Numbered from the stretch's first letter, positions 32,731 through 41,040 are shown. The stretch is DNA of 64,000 nt from an uncultured Eubacteriales bacterium (GCA_905198155.1 CAJKBQ010000003.1:56847-120846); one strand, 5' to 3'. The notes: a model not told the origin generated them from the sequence alone. Program-made: numbers and translations.

Positions 32731-32778
32731 AGAGGGGATTCGCCGCGCGGGGCTGCCCCCGCGAGGTAAATCCCCTCT
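32731..32778 (-). terminator. intrinsic terminator of rpsO-pnp
   Basis: AGAGGGGATT and AATCCCCTCT form a 10-bp stem with a GC-rich inner hairpin; the minus-strand transcript continues with TTTTGTT. It is 23 nt past the pnp stop. Confidence 0.85.
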
Positions 32779-32801
32779 GACTGTATCAATTTCAGGCGCA
32801 A

Positions 32802-34991
32802 TCAGCGGCGGCTGCGATGATCGCGCGAACCGCGGTCTCCGCGCGGGCCGGACGGACGGCGCGGCACGTCGGAAATCGTGTTTTCCGGCACCAGGCCCTC
32901 GACCTCGATCAGCGCATCGCGGCGGGACAGGTTCAGGCGGCCTTTGTCGTCGATTTCCAGCACCTTCACGATGACTTCGTCGCCCACGTTGACCACGTCG
33001 GTCACTTTATCGGTGCGCTTCACGTCCAGACGCGAGATGTGCACCAACCCCTCTTTGCCTGGGGCGATTTCCACGAACGCACCGAAGTCCATCAACCGCG
33101 TCACTTTGCCTTTGTAAATGGCGCCCGGCTCCGGATCGTGAACGATGGTTTCGATGATCGTGATGGCGCGGCGGCAATCCTCGATATTCGCCGACGACAC
33201 GAACACGTTGCCGTCCTCTTCCACATCGACCTTCACGTTGCACTCGGCGCAGATCTTCTGGATCACTTTGCCGCCGGTGCCGATCACTTCGCGGATCTTG
33301 TCCACCGGAATCACCGTAGACAGCATCTTCGGCGCATACTTGGACAGCTCCTCGCGCGGCGCCGGGATGGCTTTCAGCATGACTTCGTCCAGGATATAGT
33401 TGCGCGCTTTATGCGTTTTGGCCAGCGCGTCGCGGATGATCTCCGGGGTGAGGCCGTCGATTTTCAAATCCATCTGGATCGCAGTGATCCCGGTGTGCGT
33501 ACCGGCCACTTTGAAGTCCATGTCGCCGAAGAAATCTTCCAGTCCCTGGATATCGACCATGGTCATCCAGCGGTCGCCCTCGGTAATCAGGCCGCAGGAA
33601 ATACCCGCAACCGGCTCTTTGATCGGCACACCGGCATCCATCAGCGCCAGCGTAGAGCCGCAGATGGAACCCTGGGACGTCGAACCGTTGGACGATACCA
33701 CTTCCGACACCAGCCGCAGCGCGTACGGGAACTCTTCCACCGGCGGAATCACCGGCAGCAGCGCGCGCTCCGCCAGCGCACCGTGACCGATTTCGCGGCG
33801 GCCGGGACTGCGCACCGGGCGCGCCTCGCCGACCGAATAGGACGGGAAGTTGTACTGGTGCATATAGCGCTTGAACTCTTCGTCGTCAATGCCGTCGAGC
33901 ATCTGCTGGTCGCTGACCGGCCCGAGCGTAACGGTGGTGAGCACCTGCGTCTGACCGCGGGTGAACAGTCCCGAACCGTGCGTACGCGGCAGCAGACCCA
34001 CTTCCGCCGCCAGCGGACGAATCTCGTCCATGCCGCGGCCGTCTACGCGCTTCTGCTCGTCGAGCAGCCAGCGGCGCACCACATATTTCTGCGTTTTGTA
34101 CAGGCAGGCGTCGATCTTGGCCGCCTGATCGGGGTAGACCGGGTCAAACTGCGCGTGAACTTTCTCGTACACGGGCTTCAGCTGGGCGTCGCGCACGCGC
34201 TTGTCCGGCGTATCGAGCGCCGCGCGCACATCGTCGGCCGCAAACGCTTTGATCGCTTCGACCATCTCGGCGTCCGGCTCGTCCGACGGATAGCTGAACT
34301 TCGCCTTGCCAATTTCGGCCTGAATCTGTTTGATGAATCCGATGATTTTCTGGTTGGCTTCGTGACCGGCCATGATGCCGTTGAACATCACGTCGTCGGA
34401 CACGCATTTCGCGCCGGCTTCAATCATGGCGATGCGGCTGTCGGTGGACGCCACCGTGACGGCCATCTCGCTGACTTTGCGCTGCTCGGCGTTCGGGTTG
34501 ATGACGTACTGGCCGTCCACATACCCCACCGACACGCCGGAGATCGGGCCGCGCCACGGAATATCAGAGATGGACAGCGCCGCCGAGGTACCGATCATCG
34601 CCGTAATTTCCGGCGAGCAGTCGGGATCCACGGACATTACCGTGCAAACAATGCACACGTCGTTGCGCATATCTTTGGGGAACAGCGGGCGGATCGGGCG
34701 GTCAATCACGCGCGACGCCAGAATCGCTTTTTCGCTCGGGCGGCCTTCGCGTTTCAGGTACGACCCCGGGATCTTGCCCACGGCGTACAGTTTTTCTTCA
34801 AAATCGACCGACAGCGGGAAAAAGTCAATCCCGTCGCGCGGCTTTTCGCTCGCCGTCACAGCGACGTTGACGACCGTCTCGCCATACCGGATCAGCACAG
34901 CGCCATTGGCCAGCTGCGCGATTTTGCCGGTTTCGATCACCAGCGGGCGGCCCGCCAGTTCCGTTTCAAACACGCGGTAGTTTTCAAACAT
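32802..34991 (-). CDS. pnp: polyribonucleotide nucleotidyltransferase
   Basis: A 729-residue phosphorolytic 3'-5' exoribonuclease. Domains in order: RNase PH 1 (GETVVNVAVTASEKPRDGIDFFPLSVDF), all-helical linker, RNase PH 2 with the active-site region (TRGQTQVLTTVTLG, GHGALAERALLPVIP, VVSSNGSTSQGSICGSTLALMDAG, DFFGDMDFKVAGT), KH (EVIGTGGKVIQKICAEC) and S1 (GAIYKGKVTRLMDFGAFVEI). The ATG at 34991 has GGAGGG nine bases away. Classic rpsO-pnp order. Confidence 0.98.
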   Translation of the reverse strand: MFENYRVFETELAGRPLVIETGKIAQLANGAVLIRYGETVVNVAVTASEKPRDGIDFFPLSVDFEEKLYAVGKIPGSYLKREGRPSEKAILASRVIDRPIRPLFPKDMRNDVCIVCTVMSVDPDCSPEITAMIGTSAALSISDIPWRGPISGVSVGYVDGQYVINPNAEQRKVSEMAVTVASTDSRIAMIEAGAKCVSDDVMFNGIMAGHEANQKIIGFIKQIQAEIGKAKFSYPSDEPDAEMVEAIKAFAADDVRAALDTPDKRVRDAQLKPVYEKVHAQFDPVYPDQAAKIDACLYKTQKYVVRRWLLDEQKRVDGRGMDEIRPLAAEVGLLPRTHGSGLFTRGQTQVLTTVTLGPVSDQQMLDGIDDEEFKRYMHQYNFPSYSVGEARPVRSPGRREIGHGALAERALLPVIPPVEEFPYALRLVSEVVSSNGSTSQGSICGSTLALMDAGVPIKEPVAGISCGLITEGDRWMTMVDIQGLEDFFGDMDFKVAGTHTGITAIQMDLKIDGLTPEIIRDALAKTHKARNYILDEVMLKAIPAPREELSKYAPKMLSTVIPVDKIREVIGTGGKVIQKICAECNVKVDVEEDGNVFVSSANIEDCRRAITIIETIVHDPEPGAIYKGKVTRLMDFGAFVEIAPGKEGLVHISRLDVKRTDKVTDVVNVGDEVIVKVLEIDDKGRLNLSRRDALIEVEGLVPENTISDVPRRPSGPRGDRGSRDHRSRR

Positions 34992-35154
34992 TTGGAATTC
35001 CCTCCATGAAAATAAATTTTGTATCTTTCCAAAGGAGGCGATGCGGATTAGCAATAAAACCAGCCTCCGGCCGCCCCGCCGGGGGTTCGTTTCACTGCTA
35101 ACACACCACCGCCGCCTTCGCAAGCGAACCGGGATGCGGTAAAAAGAACCCGAA

Positions 35155-35176
35155 GCAGGCGACTTGCATCGCCTGC
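35155..35176 (-). terminator. hairpin between rpsO and pnp
   Basis: GCAGGCGA and TCGCCTGC form a perfect 8-bp stem with a 6-nt loop, followed on the minus strand by TTCGGGTTCTTTTT. Probably a partial terminator or processing site that sets the rpsO-to-pnp ratio. Confidence 0.55.
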
Positions 35177-35193
35177 CCCGTGAAAAGCCGAAA

Positions 35194-35457
35194 TTACTTA
35201 CGCAGACCGAGCCGCGCGACGAGCGCACGGTACCGCTCGATGTCCACACGAGCCAGGTAGTTCAGCAGATTCCGACGCTGGCCGACCATTTTCAGCAGGC
35301 CGCGGTTGGAATGGTGATCCTTCTTGTGGGTTTTCAGGTGCGCGGTCAGGTCGTTGATCCGGCGGGTCAGCACAGCCACCTGGACCTCCGGCGAGCCGGT
35401 GTCTCCTTCGTGGGTCGCGTATTCTTTGATAATCGCGGTTTTTTCTTCTTTCAGCAT
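35194..35457 (-). CDS. rpsO: 30S ribosomal protein S15
   Basis: An 87-residue ribosomal protein binding 16S rRNA: MLKEEKTAIIKEYATHEGDTGSPEVQVAVLTRRI, HLKTHKKDHHSNRGLLKMVGQRRNLLNYL, ending LVARLGLRK. Complete and highly typical. Its promoter is at 35567-35595, leaving a leader of about 100 nt with a GCCCCG/CGGGG hairpin that could serve S15 autoregulation, as known in other bacteria. Confidence 0.99.
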   Translation of the reverse strand: MLKEEKTAIIKEYATHEGDTGSPEVQVAVLTRRINDLTAHLKTHKKDHHSNRGLLKMVGQRRNLLNYLARVDIERYRALVARLGLRK

Positions 35458-35566
35458 TTCAAAACACCTCATTAAAATATATTCCACAATTTCAGTAGCA
35501 GGCAGGTGCAATTCCCCGTGCGGGGCTTAGCCCTGAAACCGAAAAAGGGTACAAACTGACCTGTAT

Positions 35567-35595
35567 AGTATAACACATCCGGCGCGGTTTGTAAA
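35567..35595 (-). promoter_or_regulatory. rpsO-pnp promoter
   Basis: Minus-strand TTTACA (35590-35595) and TATACT (35567-35572), spacer 17 bp. It is back to back with the toxin promoter of locus 2. Confidence 0.8.
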
Positions 35596-35636
35596 GATGT
35601 TGGGCGGTTTTTTTGCGAAATTTTCTTCGACCGGAA

Positions 35637-35665
35637 TTGACATTTCGCGCAGAATCTGCGATAAT
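35637..35665 (+). promoter_or_regulatory. toxin mRNA promoter, locus 2
   Basis: TTGACA (35637-35642) and GATAAT (35660-35665), 17-bp spacer. Compared with locus 1 the first -10 base is G instead of T, which should weaken it. Confidence 0.75.
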
Positions 35666-35688
35666 AGCCACAAGGCGAAAGCCCCGCA

Positions 35689-35838
35689 ATGACACACCCA
35701 CACATCTTTTCAAAGGCGGTTGCCCCTCGGACTGCGCAAGTACGTCCTACGGGGGTAAATATTTCTTCCCCCGATGGGTTTCCAAAGGGGGTGAGTGCAT
35801 GGAACTGTTCAGCGCGATTATCTCGACTGCAACCTTGA
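35689..35838 (+). CDS. possible leader ORF in the toxin mRNA, locus 2
   Basis: A 49-codon frame beginning MTHPHIFSKAVAPRTAQVRP, in the same position as the 42-codon frame of locus 1 and ending after the toxin start in another frame. Ribosome-binding site weak. Confidence 0.3.
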   Translation: MTHPHIFSKAVAPRTAQVRPTGVNISSPDGFPKGVSAWNCSARLSRLQP

Positions 35839-35894
35839 TCGTCAACATCTTGATGCTGATTATCATGATTCAAGCACAACATACAAAGAAATAA
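35799..35894 (+). CDS. 31-residue hydrophobic peptide, putative type I toxin, locus 2
   Basis: Same peptide as at 23749 except Ala in place of Leu at position 6 (MELFSAIIS...). The leader, ribosome-binding site AAAGGGGGTGAG and 3' terminator are also conserved, with most differences in the terminator loop. A single helix and a HTKK tail make a membrane-active role likely. No larger host gene surrounds it. Confidence 0.75.
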   Translation: MELFSAIISTATLIVNILMLIIMIQAQHTKK

Positions 35895-35927
35895 ACCGCC
35901 CTGTCTCCTCACAAAAGCAGGCGGTTT
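35893..35927. terminator. shared bidirectional terminator, locus 2
   Basis: AAACCGCC and GGCGGTTT arms as in locus 1 but with a different loop (starting CTGTCTCCTC). Confidence 0.75.
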
Positions 35928-35989
35928 GATTTCTTCTCAAATGCGCAGCTGAGGCGGCAACCGTTGTGCGGGTGTGCCTTGCTGTTTAC
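35893..35989 (-). ncRNA. putative antisense antitoxin RNA, locus 2
   Basis: Expected from the promoter at 35996-36024 to the shared stem at 35893-35927, about 97 nt, complementary to the toxin mRNA 3' end. Its loop sequence differs from that of locus 1, which could keep each antitoxin specific for its own toxin mRNA. Confidence 0.65.
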
Positions 35990-35995
35990 AAGTAT

Positions 35996-36024
35996 ATTAT
36001 ACCCCAGGTTGGCTGTTTTGTCAA
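35996..36024 (-). promoter_or_regulatory. antisense RNA promoter, locus 2
   Basis: Minus-strand TTGACA (36019-36024) and TATAAT (35996-36001), 17 bp apart; both hexamers are consensus, whereas the toxin promoter of this locus is not. Confidence 0.85.
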
Positions 36025-36060
36025 GCGGGCAGCGACAAAAATTCATAGATCAAAGCGATA

Positions 36061-36783
36061 TCACCGCGTTTGCGTGCCGTCGATGGATGCCAGCCGCCGA
36101 ACCGCAATGCTGATATGGAGCTGCATCGCGAACTTTGCTTCCGCGCCGGAACCCGCAGCGATCGCTTCGTATATCATCCGGTGCTCGGCGAGCGTCGCGG
36201 ATTTCGCATCCGTCGCACAAAAGCTCGAACGGCTGTATTGCATAAAGATTTGCAGCAGCTGCGTGTACATCCCAATCAAAAACCGGTTCCCGGAGCCGTC
36301 GAGAATCATCCGGTGAAACTCATAGTCAATCGATGACAGCTTCTCCGCCTGCCCCTGTTTCAGCGCGCATTCAAAATCGGAAAGATTCTGCGCAAGCATC
36401 TCCCGCAGCGATTCATCGGCGCGCGCTGCGCACAATTCCGCCGCAAGCGGTTCAATGCACGCGCGCACACGCATCAGTTCGCTGACCGAATCGCGGTTGA
36501 CGGAAAGCCAGTTGACAGCGCCATCCTTTGGGGACGGCATCTCATCGCGGCTCGTAACGACGGCGAACGCGCCGCGGTTCGGAACCAGTTCAATATATCC
36601 GGCGGCGGCAAGCTGTTTCAGCGCTTCCCGAACCGACGAGCGCCCCGCGCCGAGCCGTTCCGCCATCCGGGTTTCGCCCGGGAGTTTCTGCCCGTGCACG
36701 AGTTCGCCCGAAAAAAGGATTTCTTTGATCCGGTTTGCCACTTCATCAGCAACCGGGGTTCTGTTTGTGTTTTTCTCTGCCAT
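36061..36783 (-). CDS. GntR/FadR-family transcriptional regulator
   Basis: A 240-residue repressor-type protein: winged HTH (VADEVANRIKEILFSGELVHGQKLPGETRMAERLGAGRSSVREALKQLAAAGYIELVPNRGAFV-like) and a C-terminal FCD ligand domain with metal-type positions (SIDYEFHRMI, LAEHRMIYEAI, MQLHI). FCD regulators usually answer to sugar acids or sialic-acid-like compounds. It is the last gene of the operon with the DHDPS-like and sialidase-like genes and probably acts at the twin sites at 39189 and 39253. ATG 36783 has AGGAG five to six bases upstream. Confidence 0.94.
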   Translation of the reverse strand: MAEKNTNRTPVADEVANRIKEILFSGELVHGQKLPGETRMAERLGAGRSSVREALKQLAAAGYIELVPNRGAFAVVTSRDEMPSPKDGAVNWLSVNRDSVSELMRVRACIEPLAAELCAARADESLREMLAQNLSDFECALKQGQAEKLSSIDYEFHRMILDGSGNRFLIGMYTQLLQIFMQYSRSSFCATDAKSATLAEHRMIYEAIAAGSGAEAKFAMQLHISIAVRRLASIDGTQTR

Positions 36784-36794
36784 ACAAACTCCTT

Positions 36795-37739
36795 TCATAT
36801 CATACCCGAAACCATATCGATCAGCGCATCCATCCGATCCACGCACAGCCGGTCGTAGTCGGTGGTGCACCGCGCGGTGCGGCTGATATCGCACATGGCG
36901 ACGCCGACCTTGTCCAGGTGATATTTCGCGATCGACGGGTAGTCGATCCCCTCGATGAACGCCGCCTGCGAAAGAAGCGCAGCCAGCTGCTCTGCCTTTT
37001 CATCGTCCGCCCGGAAGGTGCGGCAGAGCCGCACATACAGCGCCGGATGGAAATTGCACATCACGCCGCAGTAGCCCGCAGCCCCGGCGCGCAGCGCATC
37101 GAGCAGCGTCTGCGCATTCGCGTTGAACAGCGCGGGTTTCAGTGCCGGCGACGGCGTATCATCGATCTGCTTCACCCGCCGCGCGATCTCAATGCGGTCG
37201 CAGCAGGCGTCCTTGATGAACGCAAACCGGCCCGTCCGCGTGATATGGTCGATCATCGCGGGCGTCAAAAGCCGCTTGTACGGCCGCGGGCACTCATAAA
37301 TGCCGAGCGGGATATCCGGGAGCTTTTCGAGCATCCCGTCGAGCGCTTCGTTCCATTTTGCATCCGACGTATTTGCAATGTCAAAACGGTTGCTGATCAG
37401 AATCAGCGCATCCACGCCGGTCGCAGCGACGGCTTCCAGCTCCCGCAGCTGCGCCCCGGCATCGTCGCTGACGTGTCCGGACGCGACGACGATCATCGGT
37501 TCATCGCCGTGCGCCGCCGCAAGTTCGGCGGCCGTCTCCCGAACAACTGCGGCCAGCTGCACGCGCTCGTCCAGCGACAGCATATGAATCTCGCCCGACT
37601 GGCAGGCGGCAAAAATGCCGTCGCAGCCCTGGGCATGGTACCACGCCGTAAGCGCCCGCACCGCGCCGTAGTCGATGGAGCCGTCCCGGTTGTACGGCGT
37701 AATCATCGTCGGATACACGCCGTGTCTGGGTTGAAACAT
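36795..37739 (-). CDS. dihydrodipicolinate synthase/N-acetylneuraminate lyase family aldolase
   Basis: A 314-residue TIM-barrel Schiff-base aldolase. Visible: GVYPTMITPYNRDGSIDYG at the start, GIFAACQSGEIHMLSLDER (substrate carboxylate loop, GxxGE variant), the Tyr in GIYECPRPYKR and the catalytic Lys in FAFIKDACCD. The lyase-type operon (with a sialidase-like gene and an FCD regulator) favours a sugar-acid lyase over lysine biosynthesis. Exact substrate open. It is 51 nt downstream of the sialidase-like gene and 11 nt before gntR. Confidence 0.88.
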   Translation of the reverse strand: MFQPRHGVYPTMITPYNRDGSIDYGAVRALTAWYHAQGCDGIFAACQSGEIHMLSLDERVQLAAVVRETAAELAAAHGDEPMIVVASGHVSDDAGAQLRELEAVAATGVDALILISNRFDIANTSDAKWNEALDGMLEKLPDIPLGIYECPRPYKRLLTPAMIDHITRTGRFAFIKDACCDRIEIARRVKQIDDTPSPALKPALFNANAQTLLDALRAGAAGYCGVMCNFHPALYVRLCRTFRADDEKAEQLAALLSQAAFIEGIDYPSIAKYHLDKVGVAMCDISRTARCTTDYDRLCVDRMDALIDMVSGMI

Positions 37740-37790
37740 GAAAATTTCTCCTTTCTTTTGTTCATGTGTTCGCAGCGGATGACCATTTAT

Positions 37791-39170
37791 TCACAGCAGC
37801 CCGCGGAAATTTCGGAGCCGATGAAACGTCTGGTAATTGTTGTCGTGATAACTTTTTGCACCGTTGAACGCCGTGCGGCTCTGATAGATGATATCGTCGC
37901 CATCGAACTGAAAATCAACATACTGAAACGCCACTTTCAGCGGATCCGCGTCCCGGTAATCGATCAGATGGCACACGAGCCGCCAATCCACCAGGTTTTC
38001 CGTGCACAGCAGCGACAGCAAATTCCGCTTCGTCTCCGGCTGATCCGGTTTGTAGCTGGCGATTGTGAAATAGCGGTGCGTCTGCGCGTCGTAAAGGACA
38101 TCCGCTTTCGACGCGGTGATCGGAATATCGACCAGCCGCTCGAACCGCGGCTTCTGTTCCGGCGCATCGGGGTCAAACGACAGCAGCAGCCCTTTTCCGT
38201 CCGCATATCGAAGAAAATCGTAGATTTTTCCGTCCGGACCGGTCCCCACGCTGCCTTCGATCCCGCCGGGCACCCCGTCCATTTTCGATCCCGGCGCGTC
38301 GTCCGGGTACCAAAAACCGCTCGAAACCCAGTTTTTTGCGTCCAGCAAATCGCTGTGCACCGGCGCCGAAAGGATGGCGTCGCCGAACCCGGACGGCCAC
38401 GAACCGTACTGAACGTCGGTCATGACCCGGCCGCGGGCGATGCACACCGGCATCGGCGCCCGGTGGAGGCCGTCCGCCTGCGAAAAACTGGAGCCGCGAA
38501 ACAGCACCGTCGGCATCGTCCACGTCCGCCCTTCGTCGTCCGACCGGCCGATCAGCACGTCGCCGTACTCGCGCGACACGCCGAGCATATAAAGTTGTCC
38601 GTCCGCAAGGAACAATTTTCCCCAAAAACACGGGAACAGCTCCGTGCGGTACCGCCATGTTTTTCCGTCATCGTCGGAACTATATAAAAGCGTTAAATTT
38701 TGCGGATAATTGGCTGCAAAAACGTCCATTGATGCCAACAGTGTTCCGCTCGGCAGTTTCAGCAGCGACGGCGAGCATAGGCATCGCCCCGAAAATTCAT
38801 ACGCCCGGTCGTCCGGGTGCAGGTAATTGATGACGGTTCCGGGCACATATCCGGTGCGAACCAGCCGGATTTCGGAACGCGCGCTGCCGTCCTGCCGCGC
38901 CGCGTACACCTCGTAATCGGTCTGGTCGCCGCAGTCGATCGACGCCGCGCAGATGCCGCCGTCGTTGGTCGGCTGGGCGGTGCGCCATGCAGCCGCGCCG
39001 CGACGTCGCCAATATATTGTATGTGGCGCATTTGACGCGCCGTTGTCAATAAATTCCACCGTAAAACCGCCAGCCCGCGGCGCGAGACGGCAGATATACG
39101 GCGCGTGTACCCGTTCTTCCTTGGGCATTGGGGAATATGGGCGAAAATTCCACCCGGTGATTGCTTTCAT
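37791..39170 (-). CDS. sialidase-like BNR-repeat (six-bladed propeller) protein
   Basis: A 459-residue protein without signal peptide, starting MKAITGWNFRPYSPMPKEERVHAPYICRLAPR. An N-terminal beta domain of about 110 residues is followed by propeller blades with Asp-box motifs (YSSDDDGKTWRYR, GRSDDEGRTWTMP) and the pattern SPSLLKLPSGTLLASMD common in exo-sialidases and related hydrolases. I could not confirm the arginine triad, so it may hydrolyse another sugar. First gene of an operon with an aldolase and GntR regulator. Confidence 0.75.
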   Translation of the reverse strand: MKAITGWNFRPYSPMPKEERVHAPYICRLAPRAGGFTVEFIDNGASNAPHTIYWRRRGAAAWRTAQPTNDGGICAASIDCGDQTDYEVYAARQDGSARSEIRLVRTGYVPGTVINYLHPDDRAYEFSGRCLCSPSLLKLPSGTLLASMDVFAANYPQNLTLLYSSDDDGKTWRYRTELFPCFWGKLFLADGQLYMLGVSREYGDVLIGRSDDEGRTWTMPTVLFRGSSFSQADGLHRAPMPVCIARGRVMTDVQYGSWPSGFGDAILSAPVHSDLLDAKNWVSSGFWYPDDAPGSKMDGVPGGIEGSVGTGPDGKIYDFLRYADGKGLLLSFDPDAPEQKPRFERLVDIPITASKADVLYDAQTHRYFTIASYKPDQPETKRNLLSLLCTENLVDWRLVCHLIDYRDADPLKVAFQYVDFQFDGDDIIYQSRTAFNGAKSYHDNNYQTFHRLRNFRGLL

Positions 39171-39188
39171 GTGTTCCGCCTCCGATAC

Positions 39189-39268
39189 ATTGTATGACAA
39201 TATTATCGCATATATCGCGGATATTGTCAATAGTGTGTGGTTATTTTCTTTTATTGTATGACAATATT
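39189..39268 (-). promoter_or_regulatory. promoter and twin operators of the sialidase-aldolase-gntR operon
   Basis: Minus-strand TTGACA (39225-39230) and GATAAT (39202-39207), 17 bp apart. The 16-mer ATTGTATGACAATATT occurs twice, at 39189-39204 (covering part of the -10) and 39253-39268 (upstream of the -35), 64 bp apart. Its TTGTATGACAA core is a short palindrome of the GntR/FadR-operator type. This fits repression, possibly by looping, by the operon's own GntR protein. Confidence 0.75.
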
Positions 39269-39414
39269 TTTTGAGAACGCCTATTTGAGGGCGGCCGCGG
39301 TGTGGTGCCGCGCGTATTTGCACAGCGGCGGCGGATTTCTGACTGCGCACGGGCGTTCATTCCGGGAAAAATTTTTGTCCCCCGGCGGCGCAGTGCATTT
39401 TGAGTCCGCCGGAA
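39269..39414. other. intergenic stretch without recognised features
   Basis: Between the operators of the sialidase operon and the next promoter I see no ORF with a ribosome-binding site, no terminator and no RNA motif. Confidence 0.5.
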
Positions 39415-39443
39415 TTGACAAAACGCGCGAAAAATGCTATAAT
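39415..39443 (+). promoter_or_regulatory. distal promoter of the epimerase-GNAT operon
   Basis: TTGACA (39415-39420) and TATAAT (39438-39443), 17-bp spacer, preceded by CCGGAA exactly as in the two toxin promoters. It would give a leader of about 175 nt. Confidence 0.75.
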
Positions 39444-39547
39444 ATCGACAAAACACGGTCATTTCGTGCAAAAATCGGTCGCGCACAAAAACGAACGGAA
39501 AAATCGCGTTTTCGCAACTTTTGGCACGAATTTGTTCCGATTTGTGC

Positions 39548-39576
39548 TTGTTTTTTCCATCCGGCTTTGGTATAAT
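39548..39576 (+). promoter_or_regulatory. proximal promoter of the epimerase-GNAT operon
   Basis: TTGTTT (39548-39553) and TATAAT (39571-39576), 17-bp spacer, 50 nt upstream of the ATG. Confidence 0.65.
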
Positions 39577-39626
39577 GAAAGTACATCACAAACCCGCTTG
39601 ACCGGGCGAAAAGGAGTATGAGTTCA

Positions 39627-40379
39627 ATGATCGAAAAACTGGGCGTTCAGCTGTACACGGTGCGCGAATTTCTGAATGACGAGGAGCAGGTGCGCGACAC
39701 GTTCCGCAAACTGAAATCGCTGGGGTACGACCAGGCGCAGACCGCCGGGTGCAAAATTCCGTACGAAGCGTTTGGCCGCATCGCGCGCGAAGAAGGGATC
39801 GAAATCGTCGGTACGCACGACAATTTTGACATGATGGTCAACGATTTTGACCAGGCGTACCGCAACCACCAGCTGCTGGGCACGAATATTATGGGCATCG
39901 GCGGATTTTGGGGCGACGCGGAAAAGACCGAAGACCTGATCCGCAAAGCCAACGTCATCGGGGAAAAAATCGCCGCGCACGGCGGCCGCTTTACGTATCA
40001 CAACCACAGCCACGAGTTTATCCGGCTGGAAAACGGCAAGCGGATGATCGATATGCTGGTCGAAGGACTGAACCCGGCGACGACGTCGTTCGTGCTGGAT
40101 ACGTACTGGGTGCAGCACGGCGGCGGCGATGTGCGGCACTGGATTGAGTCGCTGGCGGGGCGGATTGACATCCTGCACCTGAAAGACATGGGCAAAAACC
40201 GCGAAACGCAGTTTATTACCGAGATTGGTCACGGTAACCTGTATTGGGAAGGTATTTTGGAATCGGCGGAGAAAGCCGGCGTCAAATACTATGTGGTGGA
40301 GCAGGACACCTGCCCGGGCGACCCGTTTGAAAGCCTGAAATTCAGCAGCGAGTACCTGCACAAGCATTTCATGAAGTAA
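39627..40379 (+). CDS. sugar phosphate isomerase/epimerase
   Basis: A 250-residue TIM-barrel protein of the xylose-isomerase-like (AP_endonuc_2) superfamily: MIEKLGVQLYTVREFLNDEE, FTYHNHSHEF (metal ligand region), SFVLDTYWVQHGGGDVRHWI, ILHLKDMG and ITEIGHGNLYWEGIL. Metal-binding Glu/Asp/His positions are present. Substrates in this family are ketoses, inositols or their derivatives. ATG 39627 is ten bases from AAGGAG; the ATG at 39618 is too close. Confidence 0.9.
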   Translation: MIEKLGVQLYTVREFLNDEEQVRDTFRKLKSLGYDQAQTAGCKIPYEAFGRIAREEGIEIVGTHDNFDMMVNDFDQAYRNHQLLGTNIMGIGGFWGDAEKTEDLIRKANVIGEKIAAHGGRFTYHNHSHEFIRLENGKRMIDMLVEGLNPATTSFVLDTYWVQHGGGDVRHWIESLAGRIDILHLKDMGKNRETQFITEIGHGNLYWEGILESAEKAGVKYYVVEQDTCPGDPFESLKFSSEYLHKHFMK

Positions 40380-40422
40380 TTCCCGATTGCACCGGATGCC
40401 GGGCAAAGGAGGAGCATTGCAG

Positions 40423-40977
40423 ATGGGCGAAACCAAAATCACGATTCGGCGGTACGGCAGTTCCGACGTTCGGTCGATGCGCAAAATTTGGAACGAAGTG
40501 GTATCGGACGGCGTCGCGTTCCCGCAGGAAGAGCTGCTGACCGACGCGGGCGCTGCGACATTCTTCGTGCAGCAAAGCGAAACGCGCGTGGCGGTCGATG
40601 GCGCGGGGCACGTGCTGGGGCTGTATATCCTGCACCCGAACAACATCGGGCGGTGCGGCCACATTGCCAACGCCAGCTTCGCTGTGGCGCGCGACAGCCG
40701 CGGGCTCCACATCGGCGAGCAACTGGTACGGGACTGCATTCGGGCGGCCAAAGCGCTGGGGTTCCGGATTCTGCAATTCAACGCGGTGGTCGCAAGCAAC
40801 ACGCACGCGCAGCATTTGTACGAGCGCATCGGATTCCATCCGCTGGGCACGATTCCGGGCGGATTCCGGATGAATGACGGTGAATATGCCGATATTTGTC
40901 TGTATTACATCGAATTGGACGACGCCGAAACGGCTGCGCCGACGGATGAACCGACTGCCGAATCTGCAAAAGAATAA
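40423..40977 (+). CDS. GNAT family N-acetyltransferase
   Basis: A 184-residue acetyl-CoA-dependent transferase. The fold is seen from ITIRRYGSSDVRSMRKIWNEVV, the strand GLYILHPNNIGRCGHIANASFAV and the acetyl-CoA pyrophosphate loop VARDSRGLHIGEQLVRDCI, ending NTHAQHLYERIGFHPLGTIPGGF. Substrate unknown; the acidic tail (DDAETAAPTDEPTAES) is unusual. Follows the epimerase after 43 nt with AAAGGAGG. Confidence 0.93.
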   Translation: MGETKITIRRYGSSDVRSMRKIWNEVVSDGVAFPQEELLTDAGAATFFVQQSETRVAVDGAGHVLGLYILHPNNIGRCGHIANASFAVARDSRGLHIGEQLVRDCIRAAKALGFRILQFNAVVASNTHAQHLYERIGFHPLGTIPGGFRMNDGEYADICLYYIELDDAETAAPTDEPTAESAKE

Positions 40978-40983
40978 CAAAAC

Positions 40984-41022
40984 GAACCGCTGCGCACTTC
41001 GCACCCATGCAGCGGTTCATTT
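40984..41022 (+). terminator. terminator of the epimerase-GNAT operon
   Basis: GAACCGCTGC and GCAGCGGTTC, a perfect 10-bp stem, followed by ATTTTT. Confidence 0.85.
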
Positions 41023-41040
41023 TTCGTTTTTGCATCAAAA

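Noticed and set aside
32817..35009. 730-codon frame opposite pnp
   Set aside because: Low-complexity antisense translation of a fully typical pnp gene.
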